A DNA stretch of 64,000 nucleotides, from NCBI GenBank assembly GCA_002901265.1, contig PPHI01000012.1, positions 93,462-157,461 of the forward strand. The letters run 5' to 3'. How positions within the stretch are numbered: the stretch's first letter is position 1; each line of letters begins with the position of its first letter. The notes under the pieces are model-generated. The model had not been told where the DNA came from, did no database searches, and saw only the letters and a list, made by a program, of their open reading frames with translations. Source of the DNA: Rhodopirellula baltica (GTDB taxonomy: Bacteria > Planctomycetota > Planctomycetia > Pirellulales > Pirellulaceae). Below are positions 1-8,788 of the stretch, in pieces. The translations under genes and the position numbers were made by a program.

Positions 1-69
1 AAGACCTACTTGGAATTGCAACTGGCATCAGCAGGGCTGCTTTCGGCACACTCCGATGGCCCGAATTCG

Positions 70-3000
70 ATGACCGAGTTCTCCAGCGGGATTCTTGATA
101 GTATCCGCGAAAAGGCTCGTCTACTGGCGTCCCATCGCGCCCCGGTCGATCAACGCATCGAAGCGTTTTTGAATCACTACTTCGTCGACCAAATCGGCGA
201 CCATCGCTTGCGTGTTCCATCGGGAACGCTGGTTCTCGACCGCCACGGCATGGCTCGGGAATTGAGCCTGCCGATGCAAGGCGACCACTTCTCCAACGAC
301 TTGGTTGAATCCTATCGCCTCGCGAACGGCGTCCTGAACAATCCTCGCGCCGACCGCCGAACCACGGCTGGTACCTTCCACGTTGTCCAAGGTGGCCTGC
401 CCATCCCCGGCGACAAACGCGCCGTCCCGATGAACGTGTTCGTCAACTTGTACCGCGCCGCGATGTCGCCACCAGACGACCTGATGGTGCTGCCATACAC
501 CAGCGACGCTGACGAGCCGGCAAAGACGTGGGTGTCGCTGCTGCTGCGTCCACTCGTCTGTCCAGCCGTCCCCGGGTTCACCGAAGCCAAGCGAATGGAA
601 GTTCGCTTCTTCGTCCCCGGCAGCTTGGTCAGCAACCTGGACTTCGTCGAATCGATCTTCGGCAACGCTGGCGACCCATTGATTCCAGAAAACGACGCTG
701 GCCTGGATGCGGAAGGTTGGACCGGTCACACCGGCTGCGTGATCTTGGCACCACACTTGACCAAGCTCACCAAGAAAGAACTGGGGCTGCCTCCGATCAG
801 CGAAGCCACCGATCGCCAAAAGGCCGACGGCATGTGCTGGAGCGACGAGTCGGAAAAGTACAACGACGGAACCGCGTTCAAGCTGACTTGTCGTGATCGC
901 AACGGTGTCGTCGTGACGCTGATCGCGGACAACTACTACGGCTATTGCAAGAAAGAAGTCAAAACCCAAATCAGCTACGCCTGTAACCTGATGGGCCGCG
1001 CCGAAGAGGAACACGCCGGCGGTGCGTTGGCATTCGCGTCGTATTCCTTGGGCGAAGAATTCCAAGTCAACAGCCAGCGCTACAACGGCCGCACCTTCGA
1101 CGACGTCGCACGTGATTATGCCGAGTTTGTTGATGCCCAGCCCGAAGGCTACGGCGTCGACAAAAACGATGACACGATCATCTACATTCCCGAAAATGCG
1201 AAAGCGACACTCGCCGAACGCTGCATCAAATGGACACGCGATGGCGAAGAACATCGCATCCGTTTGAGCCCCGAACAGATCTACATCGCACCAAGCGGTT
1301 ACAAGATCCGATTGGAAAAGCACCCCAACGCGCCGTCTTGGCGTTTGGTCGGAACCGTCGGCGAAGGCATCTTCTGTCACAAGCCCTGCACCGTCAGCGG
1401 TGGCGGTAAAAGCGAGATCAGCAAAAGCCTTCGTGACTACATGCTCTACGGCCCGATCTTTATCGGCGAGCTCGAAAACGATTTTGCCAAGCTGGACGAA
1501 ATCTTCGAACGCGACTACTCGGATCGCTGGAGCGACACGTACACCGGGCGGACCGATTACACCGATGGCCCCAGCCGCAGCGTTTTGAATCCGAAACGCA
1601 GCCTTGGTAGCGTGATCAAATTGCTGACCCCGTCGCCAGAATACAACGACGCGTATAACAAATGGTTGGGAACGATCCCGCCACACGTTTACTCGATGGC
1701 CTTGATCATCAAGCGTTTCACCGGCGAGTCTCACGACGAAAACTGGCGTGAGCGTTTCGGCGTGGACATCGTCAACGGCGTTCCCGGTCACGAGCTGAAA
1801 ATCGGTGACCGATCCTTGGTCGGAACCTACCTGCGTGTCGGTTGGGACGACAACCGTTGGCGGACGTTCAAACTGCGTCAAGACTTCATCGCCGCGGCCA
1901 AGGTCCAGCGCGAAGACGACATCAGCGCCAGTACCGTTGTACCCGCGTCGCAATTGGACAACGTCGGACTGAATGTCGACGAAACCAATAGCTACAAATT
2001 TGTCGAGAACTGCGAGTACCGTTTGTTCCAACGCCCTGACGATGCGATCCATCGCGGCTTGGACAAACAAACCGAATTTGACTTGTCGCAACCCGGCAAC
2101 TTCATCAGCAACTTCCACCCGCTGACCACCGAAGAAGTCCAAGAGGTTGTCGACGACACGATCGAATTCGACAAATTCACCGAGCCAGTTCAAGAGTTGC
2201 TTGAAGAAGCCGCCGAACGCGGCGACAGCTACGTTGTCAGCACCGCGCACCCACGGATCGTTGACGGCAAGCACACCAAGAACCCACGGTACCTGCAAGA
2301 CCGTCCTGACTTGGTCAACGCACGCGATACCTATGTGGCTCGGCGCGGGATCCAGTTCCATCGTGGACTCAAAGCCGACGAGCCGATCCATATTCCCGTG
2401 GGCGCTGTCCTGGGCGGACGTCGCAACAACCCACCAGACAAGGAAACCGGTATCCGTTCATTGGCCGTGTACTCGCCGCTGCACTATCAAGAGCTGCCCG
2501 AGTTGGTGATGGACTACCTGTGCTCGTTGACCGGCAAAAGCCCCAGCACGACCGGTGCGGGCAGCGAAGGCGCTCTGACCAAGGGCCCGTTCAACGCGTT
2601 GATGCCGTCCACCGATTTGAACAACATGATCGTCGCGATGATCTTGACCGAACTGGGCGGGTTCAGCACCGCTGCCGGTCACGTCGGGCCTCGCTATGAA
2701 GTCGGGCACGATATCTCGCTGTTGATTCCGGAGATCTGGTGCCGTTTGACACCAGAGGAACGCCGCCCCGACAGGATGATCGAAGACGGCATGCTGGAAA
2801 AGGTCGAGGACTTCGAACACGAAGGCCAATCGATCCCCGCCAGCCGATTGGGATACCGCATCACCAACCGCTTCGTTCGCAAGTACATGGCGCGGGTGTT
2901 TGATAACCCCAGCAAGGTGTTCAGCGAAGAGATCCTGAAGCCGGAATTGCAAGACATGGAGTCTTACGCCGACGGGATTCTGCACATCGCCGAAGCACAA

Positions 3001-3438
3001 CAGCGTGTCGCCAAACGTTATTTCGAAGACGGCGGCTACGAACTCGCTTGCCCGCCGCTGCGTGCAATCCTGAGCATCTTGGTCAAGGGAACTTACGAAG
3101 GCAAAACGATTGCCGATCCGGAAGTTCGCGATCTGTTTACGCTCGAAAACATGTTGAACAGCGATTGGTACAAACGACGTTTGGTGGAACAACGTGACCG
3201 CGACGTGCAGCACTGGAAAGATTGCATCAAGCGAATCAAGCACTACACCGAATCTTTGGGTGAGCATCCGCCGATGGCTCAACTGAATTTGGAAGCGCGC
3301 TTGAAATACGCGACCGAGCAATTGGCTGACGCCGAGTCGGAAGACTACGTCGATCGTCTGCGAGGCACCTTGGGCGCCGACCCAATGCGTGTCGCTGCCA
3401 ACGATCCAGTCATGGCTAACAAGTTGGCTGGCGTCTAA
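70..3438 (+). CDS. Very large PPi-type phosphoenolpyruvate carboxykinase-like protein
   Basis: About 1,122 residues from the ATG at 70. The frame stays open to the left window edge and a TTG lies at 10, so the true start may be further upstream. The length and a glycine-rich P-loop-like segment (SGGGKSEIS, near residue 445) agree with my recollection of the PPi-dependent PEP carboxykinases described from Entamoeba and Propionibacterium, which are about 1,100-1,200 residues and share little with ATP or GTP PEPCK. Such an enzyme would interconvert oxaloacetate plus PPi with PEP, CO2 and phosphate in the cytoplasm. No signal peptide or membrane segment is visible. The C-terminal third has well-ordered motifs such as GHVGPRYEVGHD. 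The family call is from memory and not from an alignment; the safe alternative is a conserved planctomycete protein of unknown function. Confidence 0.55.
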   Translation: MTEFSSGILDSIREKARLLASHRAPVDQRIEAFLNHYFVDQIGDHRLRVPSGTLVLDRHGMARELSLPMQGDHFSNDLVESYRLANGVLNNPRADRRTTAGTFHVVQGGLPIPGDKRAVPMNVFVNLYRAAMSPPDDLMVLPYTSDADEPAKTWVSLLLRPLVCPAVPGFTEAKRMEVRFFVPGSLVSNLDFVESIFGNAGDPLIPENDAGLDAEGWTGHTGCVILAPHLTKLTKKELGLPPISEATDRQKADGMCWSDESEKYNDGTAFKLTCRDRNGVVVTLIADNYYGYCKKEVKTQISYACNLMGRAEEEHAGGALAFASYSLGEEFQVNSQRYNGRTFDDVARDYAEFVDAQPEGYGVDKNDDTIIYIPENAKATLAERCIKWTRDGEEHRIRLSPEQIYIAPSGYKIRLEKHPNAPSWRLVGTVGEGIFCHKPCTVSGGGKSEISKSLRDYMLYGPIFIGELENDFAKLDEIFERDYSDRWSDTYTGRTDYTDGPSRSVLNPKRSLGSVIKLLTPSPEYNDAYNKWLGTIPPHVYSMALIIKRFTGESHDENWRERFGVDIVNGVPGHELKIGDRSLVGTYLRVGWDDNRWRTFKLRQDFIAAAKVQREDDISASTVVPASQLDNVGLNVDETNSYKFVENCEYRLFQRPDDAIHRGLDKQTEFDLSQPGNFISNFHPLTTEEVQEVVDDTIEFDKFTEPVQELLEEAAERGDSYVVSTAHPRIVDGKHTKNPRYLQDRPDLVNARDTYVARRGIQFHRGLKADEPIHIPVGAVLGGRRNNPPDKETGIRSLAVYSPLHYQELPELVMDYLCSLTGKSPSTTGAGSEGALTKGPFNALMPSTDLNNMIVAMILTELGGFSTAAGHVGPRYEVGHDISLLIPEIWCRLTPEERRPDRMIEDGMLEKVEDFEHEGQSIPASRLGYRITNRFVRKYMARVFDNPSKVFSEEILKPELQDMESYADGILHIAEAQQRVAKRYFEDGGYELACPPLRAILSILVKGTYEGKTIADPEVRDLFTLENMLNSDWYKRRLVEQRDRDVQHWKDCIKRIKHYTESLGEHPPMAQLNLEARLKYATEQLADAESEDYVDRLRGTLGADPMRVAANDPVMANKLAGV

Positions 3439-3627
3439 TCGCGTTGATGTTTGGCTGAAGCCGAAATTGTTTCGGCTCCAGAAGAGCTTTTGACGGTGTC
3501 TCAGGGTGAAAACCTCGAGCCCTCGAAACGCAAATTTGGATTCGGCATCGGATGGTCCGACGTTGATGTTTGGTATGCGTTGATGTGTGTCCGACGTCTG
3601 ATGTATGGGCGACGTTCGATGTCTCGT

Positions 3628-3827
3628 CGGCTCCGGAGGAGCCTTCGTTGGTAGCTTGGGGCGGGAGCCCCAAGAGAACGAACGTACAAAGATGCATTCG
3701 CCCCGGAGGGGCCGACGTTGATGGGATTGCCCAACCAACGCCGGCCCCTCCGGGGCGTTTGCGTTTGGTTGGGGACGCCATCTCGAGGCTTCCGCCCCGA
3801 GCTATCTAAGTCGGCCCCTCCGGGGCG
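3628..3827. repeat. Hairpin-string repeat R1, full copy 1
   Basis: A 200-bp intergenic element made of consecutive short palindromes: GGCTCC-gga-GGAGCC (3629-3643), CTTGGGGCGGGAGCCCCAAG (3655-3674), GCCCC-gga-GGGGC (3700-3712), its reverse complement GCCCC-tcc-GGGGC (3744-3756), a CTCGAGG/CCCCGAG arm pair (from 3782), and another GCCCC-tcc-GGGGC near 3814-3826. It differs from the copy 380 bp downstream at only a handful of positions. Frames read through it give repetitive Pro/Gly/Arg peptides that I treat as spurious. Confidence 0.9.
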
Positions 3828-4007
3828 ATCGTCGATGTCATCGCTGGTTATTCGTCGTGCAAACGACCAACGTCATTGTCGGTTGGGGTTGGCGTCGGTC
3901 GGAGATTCGGCCTCATCAAACTCAACGTTTCATTCGCCCAATCACACGCATCACGTTCCCCTCGGCGACACCTTCATTCAATATTGGACTGACGTCCTAA
4001 ATTTCTT
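3828..4007. other. Unique spacer between two R1 copies
   Basis: About 180 bp between two nearly identical R1 elements. No convincing gene, RNA or promoter is visible. Part of it (CTCAACGTTTCATTC near 3921) recurs after the partial third copy (GTTCAACGTTTCATTTACC near 4396), so the duplicated unit may be wider than the hairpin string itself. Confidence 0.5.
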
Positions 4008-4207
4008 CGGCTCCGGAGGAGTCTTCGTCGGTAGCTTGGGGCGGGAGCCCCAAGAGAACGAACGCGCAAAGATGCATTCGCCCCGGAGGGGCCGACGTTG
4101 ATGGGATTGCCCAACCGACGCCGGCCCCTCCGGGGCGTTTGCGTTTGGTTGGGGACGCCATCTCGGGGCTTCCACCCCGAGCTATCCAAGTCGGCCCCTC
4201 CGGGGCG
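4008..4207. repeat. Hairpin-string repeat R1, full copy 2
   Basis: Second full 200-bp R1 copy, in the same orientation and exactly 380 bp from copy 1. It has the same series of hairpins, including a cleaner CTCGGGG/CCCCGAG arm pair near 4160-4181. It is followed by two GATC-containing units spaced 32 bp apart (4207 and 4239), the same 31-32-bp phasing seen next to R1 at 47.9 and 52.9 kb. Confidence 0.9.
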
Positions 4208-4301
4208 ATCGCGTTGCTGAGACTCGGGCCACCGGAGCGATCGATCAATGCGGGAATTGCACGACGATCGATTGTTGTTTGGATTTGATGCCTTGCTGTC
4301 T

Positions 4302-4391
4302 TGGCTCCGGAGGAGTCTTCGTCGGTAGCTTGGGGCGGGAGCCCCAAGAGAGCGAACGCGCAAAGACGCATTCGCCCCGGAGGGGCCGACG
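4302..4391. repeat. Hairpin-string repeat R1, left-half copy
   Basis: Contains only the left half of R1: the GGCTCC-gga-GGAGTC arm, the CTTGGGGC/GCCCCAAG hairpin and GCCCC-gga-GGGGC. It stops at the same internal point as the half copy at 48055-48145, which suggests the two halves are separable modules. Confidence 0.85.
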
Positions 4392-4477
4392 GCGTTCAAC
4401 GTTTCATTTACCGATGGCCGCGTCCAATTCGGCCGCGTCATCTCTGGTCAATCGATTTGCCCCTGCACACCGCAATG

Positions 4478-6307
4478 TCATTTCTTCGTCGGCGTTAATT
4501 TGATGTAGTCCAGGCCGAACATCCAGGCTTTCGCGGCCTTTGGGTTCGCACCCACGATTTGGACTGTCACCGTATGCGGTCGATCGTTCTCGATCTCAAC
4601 CGTTCCGAGCGTGACCAGGCCACTGGTCACCACGTTTGCATCGAACAAGTCGATCGGTTCGCCAAGCTTCTCGCCATCAAAGTAAAACTGGACAATGCCA
4701 TAGTCTCGAGCGCAGGTCATGACAGCGGCGAGTTCCATCTTGCCATCGCTTTCAGCATCATGCTTCGTCTTCGGCAACCGAATCGTCATCGTGTCGCCAC
4801 GTTTGGCACCCGACCAAAAAAGCTGCGTGTCGCCGCTCCAGCGATCGCCTTGGAAACCATTCATTGCTTGTGGTCGGGCCGCGCCGCTGGTGACTTCCAC
4901 CGCTAGCGTTTCCGCTTCGATGACATCGCCCGCACTGTTTGTCGCGTCATCAAACTTGGTTTTTGGACCACGCGTTTGCTTAGCGTTATCAATCGGTGGA
5001 ATCGTTGGCCCGCTGTAGCGTTTGGGTTGTGCTGCTAACCACTCGGACTCGTTAACCTGTCGGACTTGGTGCGTTAACACATGGGCGCCTTTCATCCCGC
5101 CTAGGACGATGTCCGATTGGCCATCCGCGTTCAGGTCGGTGATCGTGATTTGGCGTCCGATGCCTGGATCGGCGGCGGCTTGATAAGGAAGCCACTCGAC
5201 AGCGACTTGTTGACCCGCATCTTGCTTGCGTTGCAGCTTGAACCAATACACCACTGCACCGGCATCCCACATCGGACTTTGGCGATGGTGTGACCAATAC
5301 GTTTTTCCGGTCACGATGTCTTTCAGTCCGTCACCATCAATGTCAACCAAGGCGACCGAATGAAGTTCGCTGAACAGTACTCCAAAAGCGTTGTCCGATG
5401 GGTGTGATCCCATGATCGGATGGCGTTCAAACCGGATCGACTCGCCGTCGCGAATTTGTTCGTACCACGACAGCCCAAAATCATGAGCCGCCTCGCTGGT
5501 GATGATGTCGTTGTCACCATCGCCGTCGACATCGTACGCGTACATCTCGGCACCACCGTATGACGATGTCAGTTTGGCCGGGTGATGTTTCCAACGCGAC
5601 GTCAATGCGTTTTCCGCTGGCTGCTCGAACCAGCCGCCCGGGTGCAAGATGTCGCTGAGTCCGTCGCCATTGATGTCGCCTGCACCCAATCCATGGCCAA
5701 ATCGCGTGGCGGTCATCTGCGGCGACACCGGATGGAATTCCCAGGTTTGAATCCCAGGCCCCCACTCGATCGTGGCAAAACCGAACATGCCATCTCGAGT
5801 ACAAAGCAACTCGACTCGTTCGTCACCCACCATGTCGACCAATTGAGGCGACTCGTTGCTGACCCAGTCGATGACTTGGTGTTTTTCCCAATGCTTGTCG
5901 CCAGCGCCGTCAGAAGATGTGTGTTGCGGGCCAGGATTTTCGTAAACGTAAGCCGGTGTGCCGGGGAATCCGACGACGAAAACGTCTTGGTGCCCGTCGC
6001 CGCTGAAGTCATCGACCCAAGCGAAGAAGTGATCCGCGTAGCCGTTTCGGTCTTGAGGCTTCGGCGGGTAAATCTCGTGTTTGGCTTGAAAGTCCGGACC
6101 CGCAAACCAGTACGGGCCATAAACAACGTCGATGATTCTGTCGCCGTTGATGTCGCCCGCACCAGCGCCTTCGGAGAAATACGTGTCAGAGATTGCCTCT
6201 GTGGTGAACTCGTGCAGCGCGTGGTCGTCTGCGGATGCAGAGCTACAGCAAGCAGCGACGGCTATCGAAATCGCGATCAGGTGTCTTCGGAAAAGCAATC
6301 GGTGCAT
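4478..6307 (-). CDS. Exported FG-GAP/VCBS repeat protein with C-terminal beta-rich domain
   Basis: 609 residues with a clear signal peptide (hydrophobic stretch LIAISIAVAACC followed by an ASA-like cleavage site). The body has at least six FG-GAP-type calcium-binding loops, for example GDINGDRIIDVV, DDFSGDGHQDVF, GDINGDGLSDIL, YDVDGDGDNDII, VDIDGDGLKDIV and TDLNADGQSDIV, so a beta-propeller is expected. The last 170 residues or so (from ETLAVEVTSG) look like a separate beta-sandwich that could bind carbohydrate. Proteins of this design are common in planctomycete genomes and are thought to be surface or secreted binding proteins; no enzyme motif is visible. It is divergent from the TetR gene, so it could share the operator region at 6423-6464. 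Confidence 0.85.
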   Translation of the reverse strand: MHRLLFRRHLIAISIAVAACCSSASADDHALHEFTTEAISDTYFSEGAGAGDINGDRIIDVVYGPYWFAGPDFQAKHEIYPPKPQDRNGYADHFFAWVDDFSGDGHQDVFVVGFPGTPAYVYENPGPQHTSSDGAGDKHWEKHQVIDWVSNESPQLVDMVGDERVELLCTRDGMFGFATIEWGPGIQTWEFHPVSPQMTATRFGHGLGAGDINGDGLSDILHPGGWFEQPAENALTSRWKHHPAKLTSSYGGAEMYAYDVDGDGDNDIITSEAAHDFGLSWYEQIRDGESIRFERHPIMGSHPSDNAFGVLFSELHSVALVDIDGDGLKDIVTGKTYWSHHRQSPMWDAGAVVYWFKLQRKQDAGQQVAVEWLPYQAAADPGIGRQITITDLNADGQSDIVLGGMKGAHVLTHQVRQVNESEWLAAQPKRYSGPTIPPIDNAKQTRGPKTKFDDATNSAGDVIEAETLAVEVTSGAARPQAMNGFQGDRWSGDTQLFWSGAKRGDTMTIRLPKTKHDAESDGKMELAAVMTCARDYGIVQFYFDGEKLGEPIDLFDANVVTSGLVTLGTVEIENDRPHTVTVQIVGANPKAAKAWMFGLDYIKLTPTKK

Positions 6308-6422
6308 GGTGAACTCTGTGTCGGCGGGAGTTTGGTGGGGAGCGATTGATCTTAATGGCTGACGAAGCCCGTGTGGGAAATCTCGTCGCGCGGTCAGCCG
6401 AACCAGAACCTCTTGACGGCCA

Positions 6423-6464
6423 TACCGATCGGTCGGTATCTTTTCAGCGTACCAACCGGTCGGT
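6423..6464. promoter_or_regulatory. Two TetR-type operator palindromes
   Basis: TACCGATCGGTCGGTA (6423-6438) and ACCAACCGGTCGGT (6451-6464) are two imperfect palindromes built on the ACCGACCGGTCGGT pattern common for TetR-family operators. They lie 28 bp apart (start to start) and immediately upstream of the TetR gene, whose Shine-Dalgarno GGAGGAGA begins at about 6467. The location predicts autorepression and possibly control of the divergent FG-GAP gene. Confidence 0.7.
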
Positions 6465-6476
6465 CTGGAGGAGAGA

Positions 6477-7064
6477 ATGGTCGAAAGTGCCCGTGAAAAT
6501 CTGATTTCTGCTGTCTGTCAGCTGATCCTTGAACGTGGATATGGCGGGACATCAGTCGGCGCGATTTGCGATCGTGCCTCGGTTTCCAAGGGCAGCTTCT
6601 TCCATCATTTTCAGTCCAAACAGGACGCCGCGTGTTCGTCGTTGGACCACTGGATGACCGCCGTGCAGGAGCGTGCGCGGCAGTCTGGATTTGCCGACCA
6701 GCCGGATCCTCGCGAGCGGTTGATGACCTATTTGGATTTCATGGCCGCGTTGCCTGACTCCGGAGGTGCGCCCCACGGTTGTTTACTGGGGGCACTGGCG
6801 CTGGAGCTTTCGGAGACGCATCCTGATGTGCGGGACAAAGCGTCCGGCTATTTCCAAGTGTGGAGCGACGGAGTCTCTCGTTTGATCGGCGATGCGATGC
6901 CGGATCGAGACGACACCTTCGTCAGCTCGCTTGCCAATCACTTTATCGCGTCACTCGAAGGCGCGATCTTGCTCGCCAAAGCACGCCGTGATCCTTCGTT
7001 GATCCCGCAGTGCGTGAATCACTTCCGCGGCTACGTCGAATCGTTGATGCAGCCGGCTGTTTAG
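6477..7064 (+). CDS. TetR/AcrR family transcriptional regulator
   Basis: 195 residues. The N-terminal helix-turn-helix is typical: ILERGYGGTSVGAICDRASV followed by SKGSFFHHFQSKQD (residues about 18-50). The C-terminal ligand-binding half includes a GCLLGALALEL helix as in TetR_C-type regulators of small-molecule stress genes. The ATG at 6477 has a strong Shine-Dalgarno sequence (GGAGGAGA), unusual in this window. A DinB-like protein follows 47 bp downstream on the same strand, so the pair is probably co-transcribed. The two palindromes upstream are the expected autoregulatory sites. The effector is unknown. Confidence 0.9.
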   Translation: MVESARENLISAVCQLILERGYGGTSVGAICDRASVSKGSFFHHFQSKQDAACSSLDHWMTAVQERARQSGFADQPDPRERLMTYLDFMAALPDSGGAPHGCLLGALALELSETHPDVRDKASGYFQVWSDGVSRLIGDAMPDRDDTFVSSLANHFIASLEGAILLAKARRDPSLIPQCVNHFRGYVESLMQPAV

Positions 7065-7111
7065 TTCTTTTGTTCGTCCCCTGTTGCTGTCCAAGTTCTA
7101 GGAGAGTTTCT

Positions 7112-7612
7112 ATGTCAACGCTTGCCTACATTCGTCATGGATTAGAAGTCAGTCGTGCCATGACGTTGGCATTGATTGATGATTTGAAAGACGCCCCGAT
7201 GCAGTCGCCCACATCGAAAGGTGGCAACCCGCCGCTGTGGATTTTGGGGCATTTGGCGTTTGGCGAAGCCAGCATCGTCGAGTTTGTGATCCAAGGAAAC
7301 GACAACCCGCTCGCGCATTGGAAAGACGCGTTCGGCGCACGCCAAGAACCGTCAACCGACTTGGCCGACTACCCGTCATGGGACGAAGTCCGCGCAAAGT
7401 CGGATGAAGTGCGTGCGAATACGTTGAAGTTTCTCGAAGGCTTGACCGACGCCGATCTCGAAACGCCTAGCAAGAATTGTCCCGAAGGGCGCGAGCAGGT
7501 CATGGGAACGATCGGTGCGTGCTGCCAAATCTTGACCATGCACCCGATGATGCACTACGGGCAACTTGCCGATTCGCGACGAATGCTAGGACGCGAGCCA
7601 CTGCAGGCATAA
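7112..7612 (+). CDS. DinB superfamily protein
   Basis: 166 residues from the ATG at 7112, preceded by the Shine-Dalgarno-like AGGAGAG; a longer GTG-started frame at 7010 overlaps the TetR gene and is less likely. The four-helix DinB/YfiT pattern is visible: a first helix with RAMTLALIDDL, NPPLWILGHLAFGEASIVEF with a metal-ligand-type histidine, and MHPMMHYGQLADSRRMLG near the C-terminus with the second histidine set. DinB-fold proteins are often metal-dependent thiol transferases or stress proteins. Pairing with a TetR regulator suggests an inducible detoxification role, which is inference. Confidence 0.8.
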   Translation: MSTLAYIRHGLEVSRAMTLALIDDLKDAPMQSPTSKGGNPPLWILGHLAFGEASIVEFVIQGNDNPLAHWKDAFGARQEPSTDLADYPSWDEVRAKSDEVRANTLKFLEGLTDADLETPSKNCPEGREQVMGTIGACCQILTMHPMMHYGQLADSRRMLGREPLQA

Positions 7613-7753
7613 CACCCGCCGATTAAAACGAAGGGCTGCCGGCACCGGAAAATGGGCAGTGATCAACATCGGGCGGTCAAAACCTTGAGAAATCAGACAT
7701 GACGTCTTATGATGGCTTCGTCTGATTCGCCCTTTGATCCTCATGGTGGTTCG

Positions 7754-8545
7754 ATGATCGATCGTCTCGTGATTGCGGCAGTCGCTGCCGTTTATTGTTG
7801 CGGCATCCTCGCGGCTGAAGATGCGGACTCGGCTGCCCAGTTCAGCAGCCTTGCGGCCGAGATTGCCGAGTCGTACACGCTTGAGGTGGAAGGGCGGGTG
7901 CTTGAGCTGCGACGGGAGCCGGTTCTCACGTGGACCGATCCCGAGCATGGAGAGGTTTATGGCGACGTGTATGTCTGGACGGATCAGGGGCGACCGGCGG
8001 CGATCGCGTCGATCTACAAGTGGTACCGTCCTTACACGCACAGCACCCACGAGTTTCAATCGCTAGTCACGCAGCCAATCCACGGGACTCGCGACGATCA
8101 GAGCGATTGGACGTGTGCTAAGCCAGGCGTGCAGTGGAAACCCGTTCCAATGTCTCCGCCTGGCGGACAAAACACCGCAATCCGTTTGACCCAGATGCGT
8201 TTGATCGCAAAAAAATTTGCCTTGGAGATGGTGAATAAAGACGGGTCGGTGGATCGATTGCGAATGCTCTCCCAGCCACTTTATCGTTTCCAGGAACCGG
8301 TTGGCGATGCGGTTCAAGGAGCCTTGTTTGCGTTCGCCCGCGGGACCGATCCCGAAGCCTTGTTGTTGCTGGAGTTTCGTGACGAAGGCGGCGTCAACAA
8401 GCTTTATTATTCGCTCGCGCGGTCGAACTTTTTGGCGACCAGCGCAACCTATGACGGGCAGCAAGTTTGGCAAGTCAAACAGTTGAGCCGGGCGATCATG
8501 AAATCAGGCACCGAGCCGTACACAAAGTTCGTGTTCCAAGATTGA
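7754..8545 (+). CDS. Exported protein of unknown function
   Basis: 263 residues from the ATG at 7754, which gives a good signal peptide (MIDRLVIAAVAAVYCCGIL then LAAED); an earlier ATG at 7709 would put 15 polar residues in front of it. I do not recognise the family. The mature part contains WTDPEHGEVYGDVYVWTDQG and HSTHEFQSL, is rich in aromatic residues and looks beta-rich. It has no repeated cysteines, no lipobox and no membrane anchor beyond the signal. Probably a planctomycete-restricted exported protein. Confidence 0.7.
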   Translation: MIDRLVIAAVAAVYCCGILAAEDADSAAQFSSLAAEIAESYTLEVEGRVLELRREPVLTWTDPEHGEVYGDVYVWTDQGRPAAIASIYKWYRPYTHSTHEFQSLVTQPIHGTRDDQSDWTCAKPGVQWKPVPMSPPGGQNTAIRLTQMRLIAKKFALEMVNKDGSVDRLRMLSQPLYRFQEPVGDAVQGALFAFARGTDPEALLLLEFRDEGGVNKLYYSLARSNFLATSATYDGQQVWQVKQLSRAIMKSGTEPYTKFVFQD

Positions 8546-8561
8546 AGTTGACGCAGATGGT

Positions 8562-8765
8562 AAACCGCAGGGGACGCGGAGTGATGCAGAGGGGATTGGA
8601 GATTGATCTCTGCGGTTTGAACTCTTTTGGGATGTTGGACGAGGTTCGTTTTGCGATCGGTCGTTTGGGTAACGGACCGGACCTTCGGCCCTCAGCTTGA
8701 TTGATCGGCTTGGTTTCCCGGCCCTGCGGACCGGGCTAGGTAATAGGCTGGACCTTCGGCCCAAA
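8562..8765. repeat. R2 repeat, single copy
   Basis: Roughly 205-bp intergenic element beginning ACCGCAGGGGACGCGGAG and ending GGACCTTCGGCCCAAAA. Internal landmarks are GTTCGTTTTGCGATCGGTCG and the CCCGG/CCGGG arms around CCTGCGGA. The same order of landmarks occurs in the tandem array at 10720-11169. It fills the gap between the convergent genes ending at 8545 and 8789. Confidence 0.85.
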
Positions 8766-8788
8766 AGATCGATCATGTGCTGTGGCGA

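Noticed and set aside
121..2391. A 756-residue open frame antisense to the first gene
   Set aside because: Its composition is that of a reverse-complement shadow of a GC-biased gene, and the sense strand has coherent conserved motifs.
2458..3738. A long leftward frame spanning the end of the first gene and R1
   Set aside because: It is antisense to coding sequence on one side and repeat-derived on the other, with no domain.
3974..4441. Pro/Gly/Arg-rich frames inside R1 here and at 47.5-48.4 and 52.7-53.3 kb
   Set aside because: They translate the hairpin repeats and recur in several frames with the same words (GREPQE, RPGGA), so they are not genes.
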